From Microcaldota archaeon (GTDB taxonomy: Archaea; Micrarchaeota; Micrarchaeia; Norongarragalinales; UBA10210), in contig DUGE01000062.1 of NCBI GenBank assembly GCA_013331595.1, positions 1 to 6,429 on the forward strand: a DNA stretch of 6,429 nt, in the 5' to 3' direction. A program made the position numbers and the translations under genes. Below are positions 1-6,375 of this stretch, in pieces (positions within the stretch are counted from its first letter, which is position 1; each line of letters opens with the position of its first letter). The notes beneath the pieces are model-generated. The model was not told the DNA's origin and made no database searches. It saw only the letters and a list, made by a program, of their open reading frames with translations.

Positions 1-53
1 AAGCCATTACGAAAACCGGGTTTTAAAGAGCAATAGTAAGAAGCCCGAATGGA

Positions 54-66
54 ACGAAAAGAAAAG
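54..66 (-). terminator. Candidate T-rich terminator after the surface-protein gene
   Basis: Read on the minus strand, the bases just after the TAA stop give CCCCC and then TTTTCTTTTCG. Archaeal termination commonly uses oligo-T tracts, so this is plausible but weak. A 13-bp perfect inverted repeat, AAAACC-G-GGTTTT, lies further downstream at 12-24 and may contribute. Confidence 0.25.
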
Positions 67-70
67 GGGG

Positions 71-2779
71 TTACTTGCGCTTGCGGGCCGGGAAAGAGCG
101 CATGGCATACAAAGCGACAAAGCCCACCAGCAAAGCAAAAAGCGGGTTGATGTCAGGCAAGGCCTTTTTTTGCTTGACGAGAATTACGGCCCTGGGTTCT
201 GAAGCGCCGTACGTGTTTCCGTCAGGATCCATCACAGTAGCAATTGTCCGGTACTCTCCCTCAGGCAATTCCATTAGGCCGAACAACCCCGGAGTGAGCA
301 CTGCCTTGAATACGCCGCGCTTTCCGGTAAACTCAACCGGAACAGTCACGGAATCCTGGTCTCCGGGCTTGAACACGGTCAAAGTTATAGAATCTGCAGC
401 ATCGCCGTCAGCAGCCAAGCCCGTGGAAGCATAATTGTAAAGCAGCGTGATTGTTGCCTTGGAAAGCGTTTCGTTCGTAACAACAACGTTTCCCTCAATG
501 CGCAGCACCGAGCTCGAAGAGTCCACAGGAGGAGTATAAGGACAGTCTACCGGAGTGCAATCCGGATTGCAAGTGTTGCATTCGTCATATTCACACGCGT
601 TGTTGCCGCAAACGCCATTGCCGCCGCAATCCTGGGGAGCACAGTCTTGAGTGCAGTAAGTGCATTCGCCAGTATCACAAACCCCATTTCCGCAAAAGCC
701 AAAACCCCGACCGTTTGTTACGGTCACGCTTGCGGCAGAACAAACGGAGAAATCGTTGCTGGAAGAAGCAAACCAACCGGTTGCAGGCTGGATTCCTGCA
801 GTGAAAGTGCCGGCATAATCATTAGGCGCCCCACCGGGCGCTAGCGAACCAAGGGATTGCGGCCGGACATCCCAATCCCACGGCGAAGCCGCGCTGCATT
901 GCGTTGAAAATCCGGTGTGAACGCAGTTTGTGGTAACCGGCGCTTCTTCAGCGAAGGTGAGATCAAGTTGCGTTTGCCCGTTGGAATCGGAGTTCCAGCA
1001 GGCGTTGCCCGAAGCAGTGGTAACCATTATGTCTTTAGTGCAGGAATTGGCTCCAAAAGAAGCTCTAATCGTATGCAGGTAAGTGACCGAGCCTGCAGTC
1101 AAAAAGGTGGATAATTCATTCCTGTCGGCAAATGTGAAGTCCCCGTTCTGCGGGAAAAATTCGCTCCACAAAACCGAACCCGAACAAGGCATAGGCACAC
1201 CATTTCCGTCAAGGCAAGTTACTGAAATTGGGGCATTCTGCTGGCCGACGGCCATGACATTCGGAGCGTTCACGAAGCAGAATGGCGTTCCACCTCCACC
1301 ACCAGCATTAGAAGCGTCGATTGAAGCCGAAGCGCACGTTTTAGTGGCGTCCCTTGAGAAAGAGAATCCTTCGCCTGCTTCGGAAGCAGAGTGGTAAGCA
1401 AAACGGTCGTCCGAAGGCTGTTCGTCAACAGAAGCTCGTGGAGGCGGGCCGTTAACCTCCCAAGCCCAAGTGCCTATTGTTCCCGAATTGCAGGGGCTCT
1501 CCGGATTATTGCCAGACTGGCAGTTCGCCTGAAGCGGCGTTATTTCACCAACATTGGTTTGAATGATGGTGTTTCCATCGGTATCTGAAACATGGCACGA
1601 ATTTCCGGAAGGGTCAACCACCCTAATCGTGCGAGCGCAAGAGAAATCCTCGCTGAAAGAAGCTTGCACTGCATGAAAATGCGTCACTTGCCCTGAAGAA
1701 ATTTGTGCCTGCATGCCTTGAGTCAAAACCAAATCGCTGTTGCGCGGGAAAGTAACATCCCAAAGCGGGGTTGAAGGGCAGGTAGTTTGAACGCCGTCGT
1801 TAAAGCAAATTACTGAAGCAGTGGAGGCATTATTCCTGTTCTGCGGAACTGAGTTGGGCGTGATCAACATGGAGCAAGACCAGCCTGAACCTCCGGGTTG
1901 AGAAGTGGAATTTATGCCAACTGCAGCGCAAACTTTTCGCGAATCCTTCGCTTCAACATAACCCGTGTTTTCCGTCAACGGGGAATAGCTTGCAAAACGG
2001 TCGTCGCCAGGAGTCTCGCTCAAAGTCGAATTTGGCACTGTGCTTGCAGCCCAAGTCCAACTGCCAATGGTGGAAGGACCGCAAGGCTTGTCGTCCTGCG
2101 CCGGAACACCGAACTTGTAGCAATTCGCTTGAAGATCGTTCTGGGAATAAATCGGCGCACGTATGGCCTGGTGTAGGGTGCTGTTTGAAACCCAGCAGGA
2201 CCAGCCGTTCACATCTTTAACTCGGAAAGTAGAACCGCAGCTTACGCCCTCGGCAAAGTTTGCGGTGACAACATGGCGGTAGGTGACAAATCCGGAAGCT
2301 ATGTCGCCAGTTAGCGGATCGTCAAAATTAGGCTCAACGGTCGCATCAGTATTGGGAGGAGTAGGTATGCTCCAAGTTGGCTCCGACGGGCAGGTTATCT
2401 CGCCTCCCCCGTTAATATCGAAACATTTTACGTTGCGGGTGGCTGTCGAACGTTGGGGAATCTCTTGCTCAACAATAAAAATCGGGTAGAGAACGCAGTA
2501 AAACGACGGCGGGTTTCCCCCACCTGCCCCTAAAGGGCAAACGCCGCCATAGCAAGGCCCTACGCCCGTATCAAAACCCGAAAAAGTACTTGAACCAATG
2601 GGAGACTCTTGGGCTACATACTGGCCGTCATAGCCGCCCTGAATGTCAGTGCCGCCAGAAGGACCGATGGCATAAATAGTGTCAAAGCCGTTGGCGTTCG
2701 AGTCAAAACCCGAAACGACAGGAGAAAAAAGCGCCAAACCGGAGAGAAAAAACAGCAGGAACAAGATCTCTTTTCTCAT
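71..2779 (-). CDS. Secreted, membrane-anchored cysteine-rich surface protein with three tandem 8-Cys repeats
   Basis: I do not recognise a named family, but the architecture is clear (902 residues from the ATG). Residues 1-24 are a signal peptide: basic MRKE start, hydrophobic ILFLLFFLSGLALF, probable cleavage after VVSG. A Gly-rich linker holds three GFD motifs and Cys76/Cys81. Three repeats of about 200 residues follow (about 94-298, 299-498, 499-694), each with eight cysteines in matching positions. Then come a 12-cysteine module (696-746), a Ser/Pro linker, a likely beta-sandwich domain (about 757-870) and a short hydrophobic anchor (about 877-893) ending in RKRK, so the protein should face outward with its C-terminus in the cytoplasm. 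Five N-X-S/T sequons (N199, N250, N290, N317, N769) are possible glycosylation sites. A GTG five codons upstream (2794) is possible, but the ATG gives the more typical signal peptide. Role in adhesion or the cell envelope is inference. Confidence 0.85.
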   Translation of the reverse strand: MRKEILFLLFFLSGLALFSPVVSGFDSNANGFDTIYAIGPSGGTDIQGGYDGQYVAQESPIGSSTFSGFDTGVGPCYGGVCPLGAGGGNPPSFYCVLYPIFIVEQEIPQRSTATRNVKCFDINGGGEITCPSEPTWSIPTPPNTDATVEPNFDDPLTGDIASGFVTYRHVVTANFAEGVSCGSTFRVKDVNGWSCWVSNSTLHQAIRAPIYSQNDLQANCYKFGVPAQDDKPCGPSTIGSWTWAASTVPNSTLSETPGDDRFASYSPLTENTGYVEAKDSRKVCAAVGINSTSQPGGSGWSCSMLITPNSVPQNRNNASTASVICFNDGVQTTCPSTPLWDVTFPRNSDLVLTQGMQAQISSGQVTHFHAVQASFSEDFSCARTIRVVDPSGNSCHVSDTDGNTIIQTNVGEITPLQANCQSGNNPESPCNSGTIGTWAWEVNGPPPRASVDEQPSDDRFAYHSASEAGEGFSFSRDATKTCASASIDASNAGGGGGTPFCFVNAPNVMAVGQQNAPISVTCLDGNGVPMPCSGSVLWSEFFPQNGDFTFADRNELSTFLTAGSVTYLHTIRASFGANSCTKDIMVTTASGNACWNSDSNGQTQLDLTFAEEAPVTTNCVHTGFSTQCSAASPWDWDVRPQSLGSLAPGGAPNDYAGTFTAGIQPATGWFASSSNDFSVCSAASVTVTNGRGFGFCGNGVCDTGECTYCTQDCAPQDCGGNGVCGNNACEYDECNTCNPDCTPVDCPYTPPVDSSSSVLRIEGNVVVTNETLSKATITLLYNYASTGLAADGDAADSITLTVFKPGDQDSVTVPVEFTGKRGVFKAVLTPGLFGLMELPEGEYRTIATVMDPDGNTYGASEPRAVILVKQKKALPDINPLFALLVGFVALYAMRSFPARKRK
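542..697 (-). repeat. Twelve-cysteine module with two tandem CGNGVC-type units
   Basis: This segment encodes residues 695-746 of the surface protein. Unit 1 is CGNGVCDTGEC followed by C..C...C....C spacing (Cys696-718). Unit 2 starts GGNGVCGNNAC and repeats the same C-x2-C-x3-C-x4-C tail (Cys724-746). Motifs of the form CGNGVC.xGE.C..C..DC recur in extracellular proteins, including those of uncultured archaea, and are probably stabilised by disulfides, perhaps with calcium. The binding role is inference. Confidence 0.65.
698..1285 (-). repeat. Repeat 3 of the surface protein's 8-Cys module, most diverged
   Basis: This segment encodes about residues 499-694. Its cysteines are at 501, 522, 532, 580, 594, 619, 628 and 680. 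AGSVTYLHTIRASF matches SGQVTHFHAVQASF of repeat 2, and SPWDWDV takes the place of the W.W motif. The DDRFA motif has decayed to NDYAG, but all eight cysteine positions are kept. Confidence 0.7.
1286..1885 (-). repeat. Repeat 2 of the surface protein's 8-Cys module
   Basis: This segment encodes about residues 299-498. Its cysteines are at 302, 325, 334, 381, 395, 420, 430 and 482, with nearly the same spacing as repeat 1. It shares TCPSTPLW, SGQVTHFHA, RVVD..GN.C, LQANC, GTIG.WAW and DDRFA-type motifs and ends in a poly-Gly linker. It is closer to repeat 1 than to repeat 3. Confidence 0.75.
1886..2500 (-). repeat. Repeat 1 of the surface protein's 8-Cys module
   Basis: This segment encodes about residues 94-298. 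Its cysteines are at 95, 119, 130, 181, 195, 220, 233 and 284. Landmarks shared with the next repeat are TCPS..P.W, SG.VT..H, a LQANC motif, STIG.W.W and DDRFA. The even and conserved cysteine count suggests four disulfides per module, which is inference. Confidence 0.75.
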
Positions 2780-2866
2780 AGGAAAACCTTTCACGATTAC
2801 AGAGCCAAGGGTATAGGGAAAACGCTCTTTTTAACTCTTATCGTGATTGCAGCCGGCGGAAGCGCG

Positions 2867-2880
2867 AAGAAAAATGAAAA
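2867..2880 (-). terminator. Candidate oligo-T terminator after the RHH-Nudix gene
   Basis: The minus strand reads TTTTCATTTTTCTT starting 5 bases after the TGA stop. No stable hairpin precedes it. It would partly separate the RHH-Nudix transcript from the surface-protein gene about 100 bp further on. The rest of this gap contains no clear gene. A weak AT-rich stretch (GTTAAAAAG, about 2829-2837) is the only TATA-like candidate for the downstream gene. Confidence 0.25.
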
Positions 2881-2884
2881 GCAA

Positions 2885-3559
2885 TCAAGCCAAATATTTT
2901 TTGCCCGTTGCATCCTTCGCCAAAAGCGCTATGGACTTGACGAACCAGATGGTGTATTTTTCCGGGTGGGCAGTGACCTCGCGCAACGCCTTTTTCGCGG
3001 CAAGGTTGACCAAGGCATCAACCTCCTTCTCATTGGGCTTGATTTTGCGGTTGTAATTCGCTATGCTCACAAGGCAAAACTCGTTCTCGCACGTGCCGTC
3101 CCCGTAATCCTTGTAGTAAGAAAAGCCGTCGAAATGCACCAGCGGGATTTTTTCCTCGATGCCGTATTCCTCACGCAGGCACCTCCACATTGCCTCGTTC
3201 TTCGACTCGTTCGAAAGAATGTGGCTTACGGGCGTGTCCAAGGCATTGCCTCCCACCTTGCGCTCTGGGCGCACATGCAAAACGAATTCCCCTTTTTTGT
3301 TCAAAACCAGAATTGCGAAAGCCAAATGCTTTATTCCCGGCGTTGAATGCGCATCCCACCTTTGAACCACCCGCCCGAGTGGTTTTCCCCTGTCGTCAAC
3401 GGCGAAAAGCAACTGCGTGCCCTTGTGCTTGTCCTTATACTCAAGCGAAGAGGCATAGTCGCCCACGGCCTTGCGCGCAATCTCGCTCCACTTCACTTCC
3501 GGATGCTCCTTCATTTTCCTGAACACTTCCTGCGGAACCGCGAAAGTAACGTTAGGCAT
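2885..3559 (-). CDS. Ribbon-helix-helix / IDI-1-like Nudix fusion protein lacking the isomerase catalytic Cys
   Basis: The protein has 224 residues from the ATG at 3559. Residues 1-40 resemble a ribbon-helix-helix DNA-binding domain: strand NVTFAVP, helix QEVFRKMKEH, then KWSEIARKAVGDY, as in archaeal VapB/CopG-like proteins. Residues 47-215 resemble type 1 isopentenyl-diphosphate isomerase, a Nudix-fold enzyme. Against E. coli Idi recalled from memory, the metal ligands H25, H32, H69, E87, E114 and E116 match H71, H78, H113, E131, E158 and E160. R51, K55, Y104 and W161 match R97, K101, Y148 and W205. Catalytic C67 is V111, and R83 is C127. The Nudix box is also degenerate (S for G, C for the first E of REUXEE). 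Isomerase activity is therefore doubtful; a hydrolase or ligand sensor is possible. The ATG at 3559 is chosen because GGGTGG lies 6 bases upstream and the conserved domain starts there. An in-frame ATG at 3658 would run through the promoter. Confidence 0.8.
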   Translation of the reverse strand: MPNVTFAVPQEVFRKMKEHPEVKWSEIARKAVGDYASSLEYKDKHKGTQLLFAVDDRGKPLGRVVQRWDAHSTPGIKHLAFAILVLNKKGEFVLHVRPERKVGGNALDTPVSHILSNESKNEAMWRCLREEYGIEEKIPLVHFDGFSYYKDYGDGTCENEFCLVSIANYNRKIKPNEKEVDALVNLAAKKALREVTAHPEKYTIWFVKSIALLAKDATGKKYLA

Positions 3560-3598
3560 TCCAAACCACCCTTCAAAGCAATTTAACTTAATTGCCTT

Positions 3599-3616
3599 AA
3601 ATAAGTGAAATAAGGG
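3599..3616. repeat. 9-bp tandem direct repeat in the RHH-Nudix promoter region
   Basis: The plus strand reads AAATAAGTG followed directly by AAATAAGGG, a 7-of-9 match in tandem. It lies between the candidate TATA box and the expected start of the RHH-Nudix transcript. Ribbon-helix-helix dimers often bind closely spaced short repeats, so this is a candidate autoregulatory operator. Low-complexity AT-rich DNA could produce it by chance. Confidence 0.3.
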
Positions 3617-3620
3617 AGAA

Positions 3621-3630
3621 ATATAAAAAG
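3621..3630 (-). promoter_or_regulatory. Candidate TATA box for the RHH-Nudix gene
   Basis: The minus strand reads CTTTTTATAT, close to the archaeal box A consensus, about 65 bases before the ATG. Transcription would start near 3600 and leave a leader of about 40 bases that carries the GGGTGG ribosome-binding site (3566-3571). CTTATTTAAG at 3596-3605 is an alternative, weaker TATA element. Confidence 0.4.
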
Positions 3631-3644
3631 CTTGCCTTTTGGCC

Positions 3645-3659
3645 TTTGCCCGCGGCAAA
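3645..3659. repeat. Perfect 6-bp inverted repeat between the divergent promoters
   Basis: TTTGCC-CGC-GGCAAA is an inverted repeat with 6-bp arms and a 3-base spacer. It sits between the candidate TATA boxes of the two divergent genes, so it could be an operator for either. It is short, and its function is unproven. Confidence 0.3.
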
Positions 3660-3676
3660 AAGACCGGCGAGCAGCG

Positions 3677-3688
3677 TTTTTTATTTTA
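3677..3688 (+). promoter_or_regulatory. Candidate TATA box for gltX, consistent with a leaderless transcript
   Basis: TTTTTTATTTTA is centred about 26 bases before the gltX ATG. Archaeal transcription usually starts about 25 bases downstream of the TATA box, so the start would fall at or beside the ATG. No Shine-Dalgarno sequence is visible before this ATG, which fits leaderless translation. Confidence 0.45.
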
Positions 3689-3707
3689 GCGCTGGCTTGA
3701 TTACAAC

Positions 3708-5420
3708 ATGACCGATTCAATCGAGGCCATAGTGCGCAAGAACGCCTTGAAAAATACTTTTGATTACGGCAAGGCCGACCCGAAAAGCGTCGTGGGAAAG
3801 GTAATCGCGGAATTTCCTGATGCGAAGAAAGACATGGGGCGAACCATGCAGCTGGTTGCCCAGGCGGTTGAGGAAGCCAACAAAAAAACCAGGGAAGAAT
3901 TGGAAAAGGAAATGTCGGACTTCGTTTTCTACGAAAAGAAGGAAGTCAAGCGCGACAAGTGGGAACTGCCCGGCGTCGAGGAAGGGAAAGTAGTCACGCG
4001 CTTTCTTCCGGAACCGAACGGCTTTCCGCACATGGGCCACGCGAAAAGCGGCTTCCTGAGTTTTACGCTCGCCAAGCAGTATAACGGAAAGTTCCTCTTG
4101 CGTTTTGACGACACTAATCCCGAAAAGGAAAAGCAAGAGTACGTTGATGCAATCAAGGAAGACGCCGAGTGGCTTGGCCTTAAAGCCGATGGGCCGGAAA
4201 CCTACGCTTCGGACTTGATGGTGCAGTTTTACGATTATGCCATCCAACTTATTACCCCGGGAAACGCGTTCATCTGCTCGTGCACCCAGGAACAGATGAA
4301 GAAAAACCGCGAGGAAAAAACCGAGTGCCTTTGCAGGCGCAGGAGCGAAGGGCAAAACCTCGCGTTCTGGCAGCAGATGGTTGAAGGCGCGTTCAAGGAA
4401 GGAGAAGCCATACTCCGATTGAAAGGCGACATGGCGAGCAACAACACGGTAATGCGCGACCCCACCCTATTCAGGATTATCCTCACTCCGCACTACAGGC
4501 ACGGCGAGAAATACAAGGCTTGGCCCACCTACGATTTCGAGGTGAGCATAGCAGATTCGCTTGAAGGCGTTACGCATGCATTGCGCTCGAAGGAATACGA
4601 ATTGCGCGACGAGCTTTACTACTTCATTTTGGACAAGCTTGGGTTGCGAAAGCCTGTGGTCTACGATTTCTCGCGATTGAACATCAAGGGCAACGCCCTA
4701 AGCAAGCGCCTCATCAAGCCGTTTGTCGATGAAAAAAAAGTCTGGGGCTGGGACGACCCGCGGCTGCTTACATTGAAAGGCTTGAAGAGAAGGGGAATAC
4801 TGCCCGAAGCAATACGCACGTTCGTGCTGGGTTTTGGCTTGAGTAAAGTCGAGAGCGAGCCGAACATTGAAGCGCTGCTGAAGGAAAATGCAAAGCTGCT
4901 CGAACCTCAAGCGGAACATTACTTCTTAGTTGAAAAGCCCTTGCGGCTCATGGTGAAAAACTCGAAGGAAACTTTCGCCAAAATCCCGCTCCACCCCACC
5001 GACAAAGGCAGGGGCTTCAGGGTTTTGCACGCCGAGAAAGACTTTTTCCTCAGCAGGAAAGACTTGGACGAGCTTGACGAGGGAGACGTTTTTCGGCTGA
5101 AGGAATTGTACAACGTCAAGCTCCTCGAGAAAAATGCGAACGCCGTCATCGGCGAGTATGCCGGCAGGGACTTGATTGACGGCACTAGGAAAGTGCAGTG
5201 GGTTCCCGCCGCAAACGCAATCAAATGCGAGGTCTTGAGGGTTAGCGAGCTTTTGGAAGGCGATAAGTTCAACCCGCGGAGCTTGGTCACGGAAGTGGGC
5301 TATTGCGAACCGGAATGCGCCAAGCTTGAGGAAAGCGCAATCGTGCAGTTGGAGCGCGTTGGCTTCGCCCGCCTTGACGACAAAACAAGAATGCGGTTTA
5401 TTCTAACCAGCGAGCTTTGA
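3708..5420 (+). CDS. gltX: Glutamyl-tRNA synthetase, archaeal/eukaryotic type
   Basis: This class I synthetase attaches glutamate to tRNA(Glu) in the cytoplasm. In archaea that make Gln-tRNA by the GatDE amidotransferase it also charges tRNA(Gln). The 570 residues match the usual archaeal length. Residues 1-95 are the archaeal N-terminal domain (ALKNTFDYGKADPKSVVGKV). The Rossmann fold follows with the HIGH motif as HMGH (108-111), FDDTNP (133-138), MRDPTLFRI (249-257), PTYDF (273-277), EGVTHALRSKEY (286-297) and the KMSKR-equivalent ALSKR (330-334). Arg293 sits where glutamine enzymes carry Cys (E. coli GlnRS C229), supporting glutamate specificity. Cys190, 192, 207 and 209 form a CxC-x14-CxC candidate zinc site. 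The C-terminal beta-barrel anticodon-binding region ends with VQLERVGFARLD. The gene diverges from the RHH-Nudix gene and stops 4 bases before the next ORF, so the two may be co-transcribed. Confidence 0.95.
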   Translation: MTDSIEAIVRKNALKNTFDYGKADPKSVVGKVIAEFPDAKKDMGRTMQLVAQAVEEANKKTREELEKEMSDFVFYEKKEVKRDKWELPGVEEGKVVTRFLPEPNGFPHMGHAKSGFLSFTLAKQYNGKFLLRFDDTNPEKEKQEYVDAIKEDAEWLGLKADGPETYASDLMVQFYDYAIQLITPGNAFICSCTQEQMKKNREEKTECLCRRRSEGQNLAFWQQMVEGAFKEGEAILRLKGDMASNNTVMRDPTLFRIILTPHYRHGEKYKAWPTYDFEVSIADSLEGVTHALRSKEYELRDELYYFILDKLGLRKPVVYDFSRLNIKGNALSKRLIKPFVDEKKVWGWDDPRLLTLKGLKRRGILPEAIRTFVLGFGLSKVESEPNIEALLKENAKLLEPQAEHYFLVEKPLRLMVKNSKETFAKIPLHPTDKGRGFRVLHAEKDFFLSRKDLDELDEGDVFRLKELYNVKLLEKNANAVIGEYAGRDLIDGTRKVQWVPAANAIKCEVLRVSELLEGDKFNPRSLVTEVGYCEPECAKLEESAIVQLERVGFARLDDKTRMRFILTSEL

Positions 5421-5424
5421 TGAA

Positions 5425-6333
5425 ATGAGAGAGAAAACAATTCGCGGGAAACAATTTCAAATTATTCGGGAATTATCGCCGGTTTACGAACAGGCTAAAC
5501 TCCAAGTCAAGCCCGAACTAGATCGCCTCAAAACGCTTTCACAAAAAAGCAAGCTCGAAGACCCTGAGAAAAAACTTGCCCGTAGGCTATTGCAGTCTCT
5601 TGGAAGAAAAATAAATTCTCACGTAAGAAAACATTATGACGAATTTAACGCGTTAGGAGAAAGCAGGCGGAAGAAATTAAGCCGGTTTTTTAGGGGCATT
5701 TTCACCGGGAAAAGCCCGATGCAGATTAAAGCTGAAGATTTTGAGGCCAGATTTTTACATCCCCCAGGAGGCGTAAGGGAGGACAAAAAAACATTCTATG
5801 CAAACTGTGTTGGAAATACGCTTGCCCAACAAGCGATCCTGCGAGAAGTTAGCGAAAACGCCCTTGGCTTTATTCAACTTCCATCGACACACCTCGTGCC
5901 AACCGTAAAAATTGCAGACCAAACGTTTGTTATTGACAATCTTCTATTATCCAATAGTAACGCTCTAACGGTAGAAGAATATTTAACGGAGTTAAAGAAC
6001 GCGGTTAGAGACGATACCCACAAGCTTCACAGGGTATTCGAAAATATTGGCGATACAGAATTGAAAGGATTTTTTGATAACATTGAAGTTGGGAGTGGAG
6101 CTAAAAAAGCGGTTACTCAGGGCTACGCACATTTGGCTGAAGCGTCACTTAGACATGGCAACGCGAAAAATGCCATTCATTTTTTTAAAAAAGCACTTGC
6201 TCTCGATCCTGAAAACCCCTATCTTCATCTTAGACTTGGTTCCGCATATGTTAAGGCGGACAACCACTCACAGGCACGCTATCATTTCAGGAAAGCAGGT
6301 TTGGGAAGCGCGGCGGAGAACACCGCAAGATAG
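5425..6333 (+). CDS. TPR protein with possible transglutaminase-like Cys-His-Asp core
   Basis: The 302-residue protein has no signal peptide or membrane segment. Residues 1-95 are highly basic and helical. Residues 118-172 contain FYANCVGNTLAQQA, then THLVPTVKIADQTFVID. The Cys128, His156 and Asp171 order and spacing resemble transglutaminase-like cysteine domains such as that of SirB1, which also carries C-terminal TPRs. Residues 231-264 and 265-298 fit the 34-residue TPR consensus (A250, F254, A257, P262; L271, G272, Y275, A284, F288, A291), so a protein-binding role is likely. The ATG lies 4 bases after the gltX stop, with no strong ribosome-binding site. GGTTTATTCT (5395-5404) could be a TATA box about 25 bases upstream for a leaderless message. 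Codons favour A/T (AAA, ATT, TTT) more than gltX, which may indicate a different origin. The enzymatic function is unconfirmed. Confidence 0.75.
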   Translation: MREKTIRGKQFQIIRELSPVYEQAKLQVKPELDRLKTLSQKSKLEDPEKKLARRLLQSLGRKINSHVRKHYDEFNALGESRRKKLSRFFRGIFTGKSPMQIKAEDFEARFLHPPGGVREDKKTFYANCVGNTLAQQAILREVSENALGFIQLPSTHLVPTVKIADQTFVIDNLLLSNSNALTVEEYLTELKNAVRDDTHKLHRVFENIGDTELKGFFDNIEVGSGAKKAVTQGYAHLAEASLRHGNAKNAIHFFKKALALDPENPYLHLRLGSAYVKADNHSQARYHFRKAGLGSAAENTAR

Positions 6334-6375
6334 TTTTTGGCTGAAGAGAAAAAATCAGTTCTTTGAAGTGGGTTA

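Noticed and set aside
12..24. Inverted repeat AAAACCGGGTTTT as an intrinsic hairpin terminator
   Set aside because: The arms are only 6 bp with a single-base centre, which cannot form a good hairpin loop, and it may be chance. It is kept only as a side note to the T-rich tract.
2609..3346. A 245-codon open frame on the plus strand
   Set aside because: It lies opposite the start of the surface-protein gene, the gap and most of the RHH-Nudix gene. Its protein shows no recognisable domain and both opposing genes have clear conserved motifs.
2885..3559. Annotation as a functional isopentenyl-diphosphate isomerase (idi)
   Set aside because: The residue aligned with the essential catalytic cysteine of type 1 IDI is valine, so the enzyme name would overstate the evidence.
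3560..3658. 33-residue N-terminal extension of the RHH-Nudix protein from an upstream ATG
   Set aside because: It covers the AT-rich promoter elements, has no ribosome-binding signal and precedes the point where the conserved RHH-like strand begins.
3717..4355. A 212-codon open frame on the minus strand inside gltX
   Set aside because: It lies antisense to the well-conserved N-terminal and catalytic parts of GluRS, and the translation looks like low-complexity shadow sequence.
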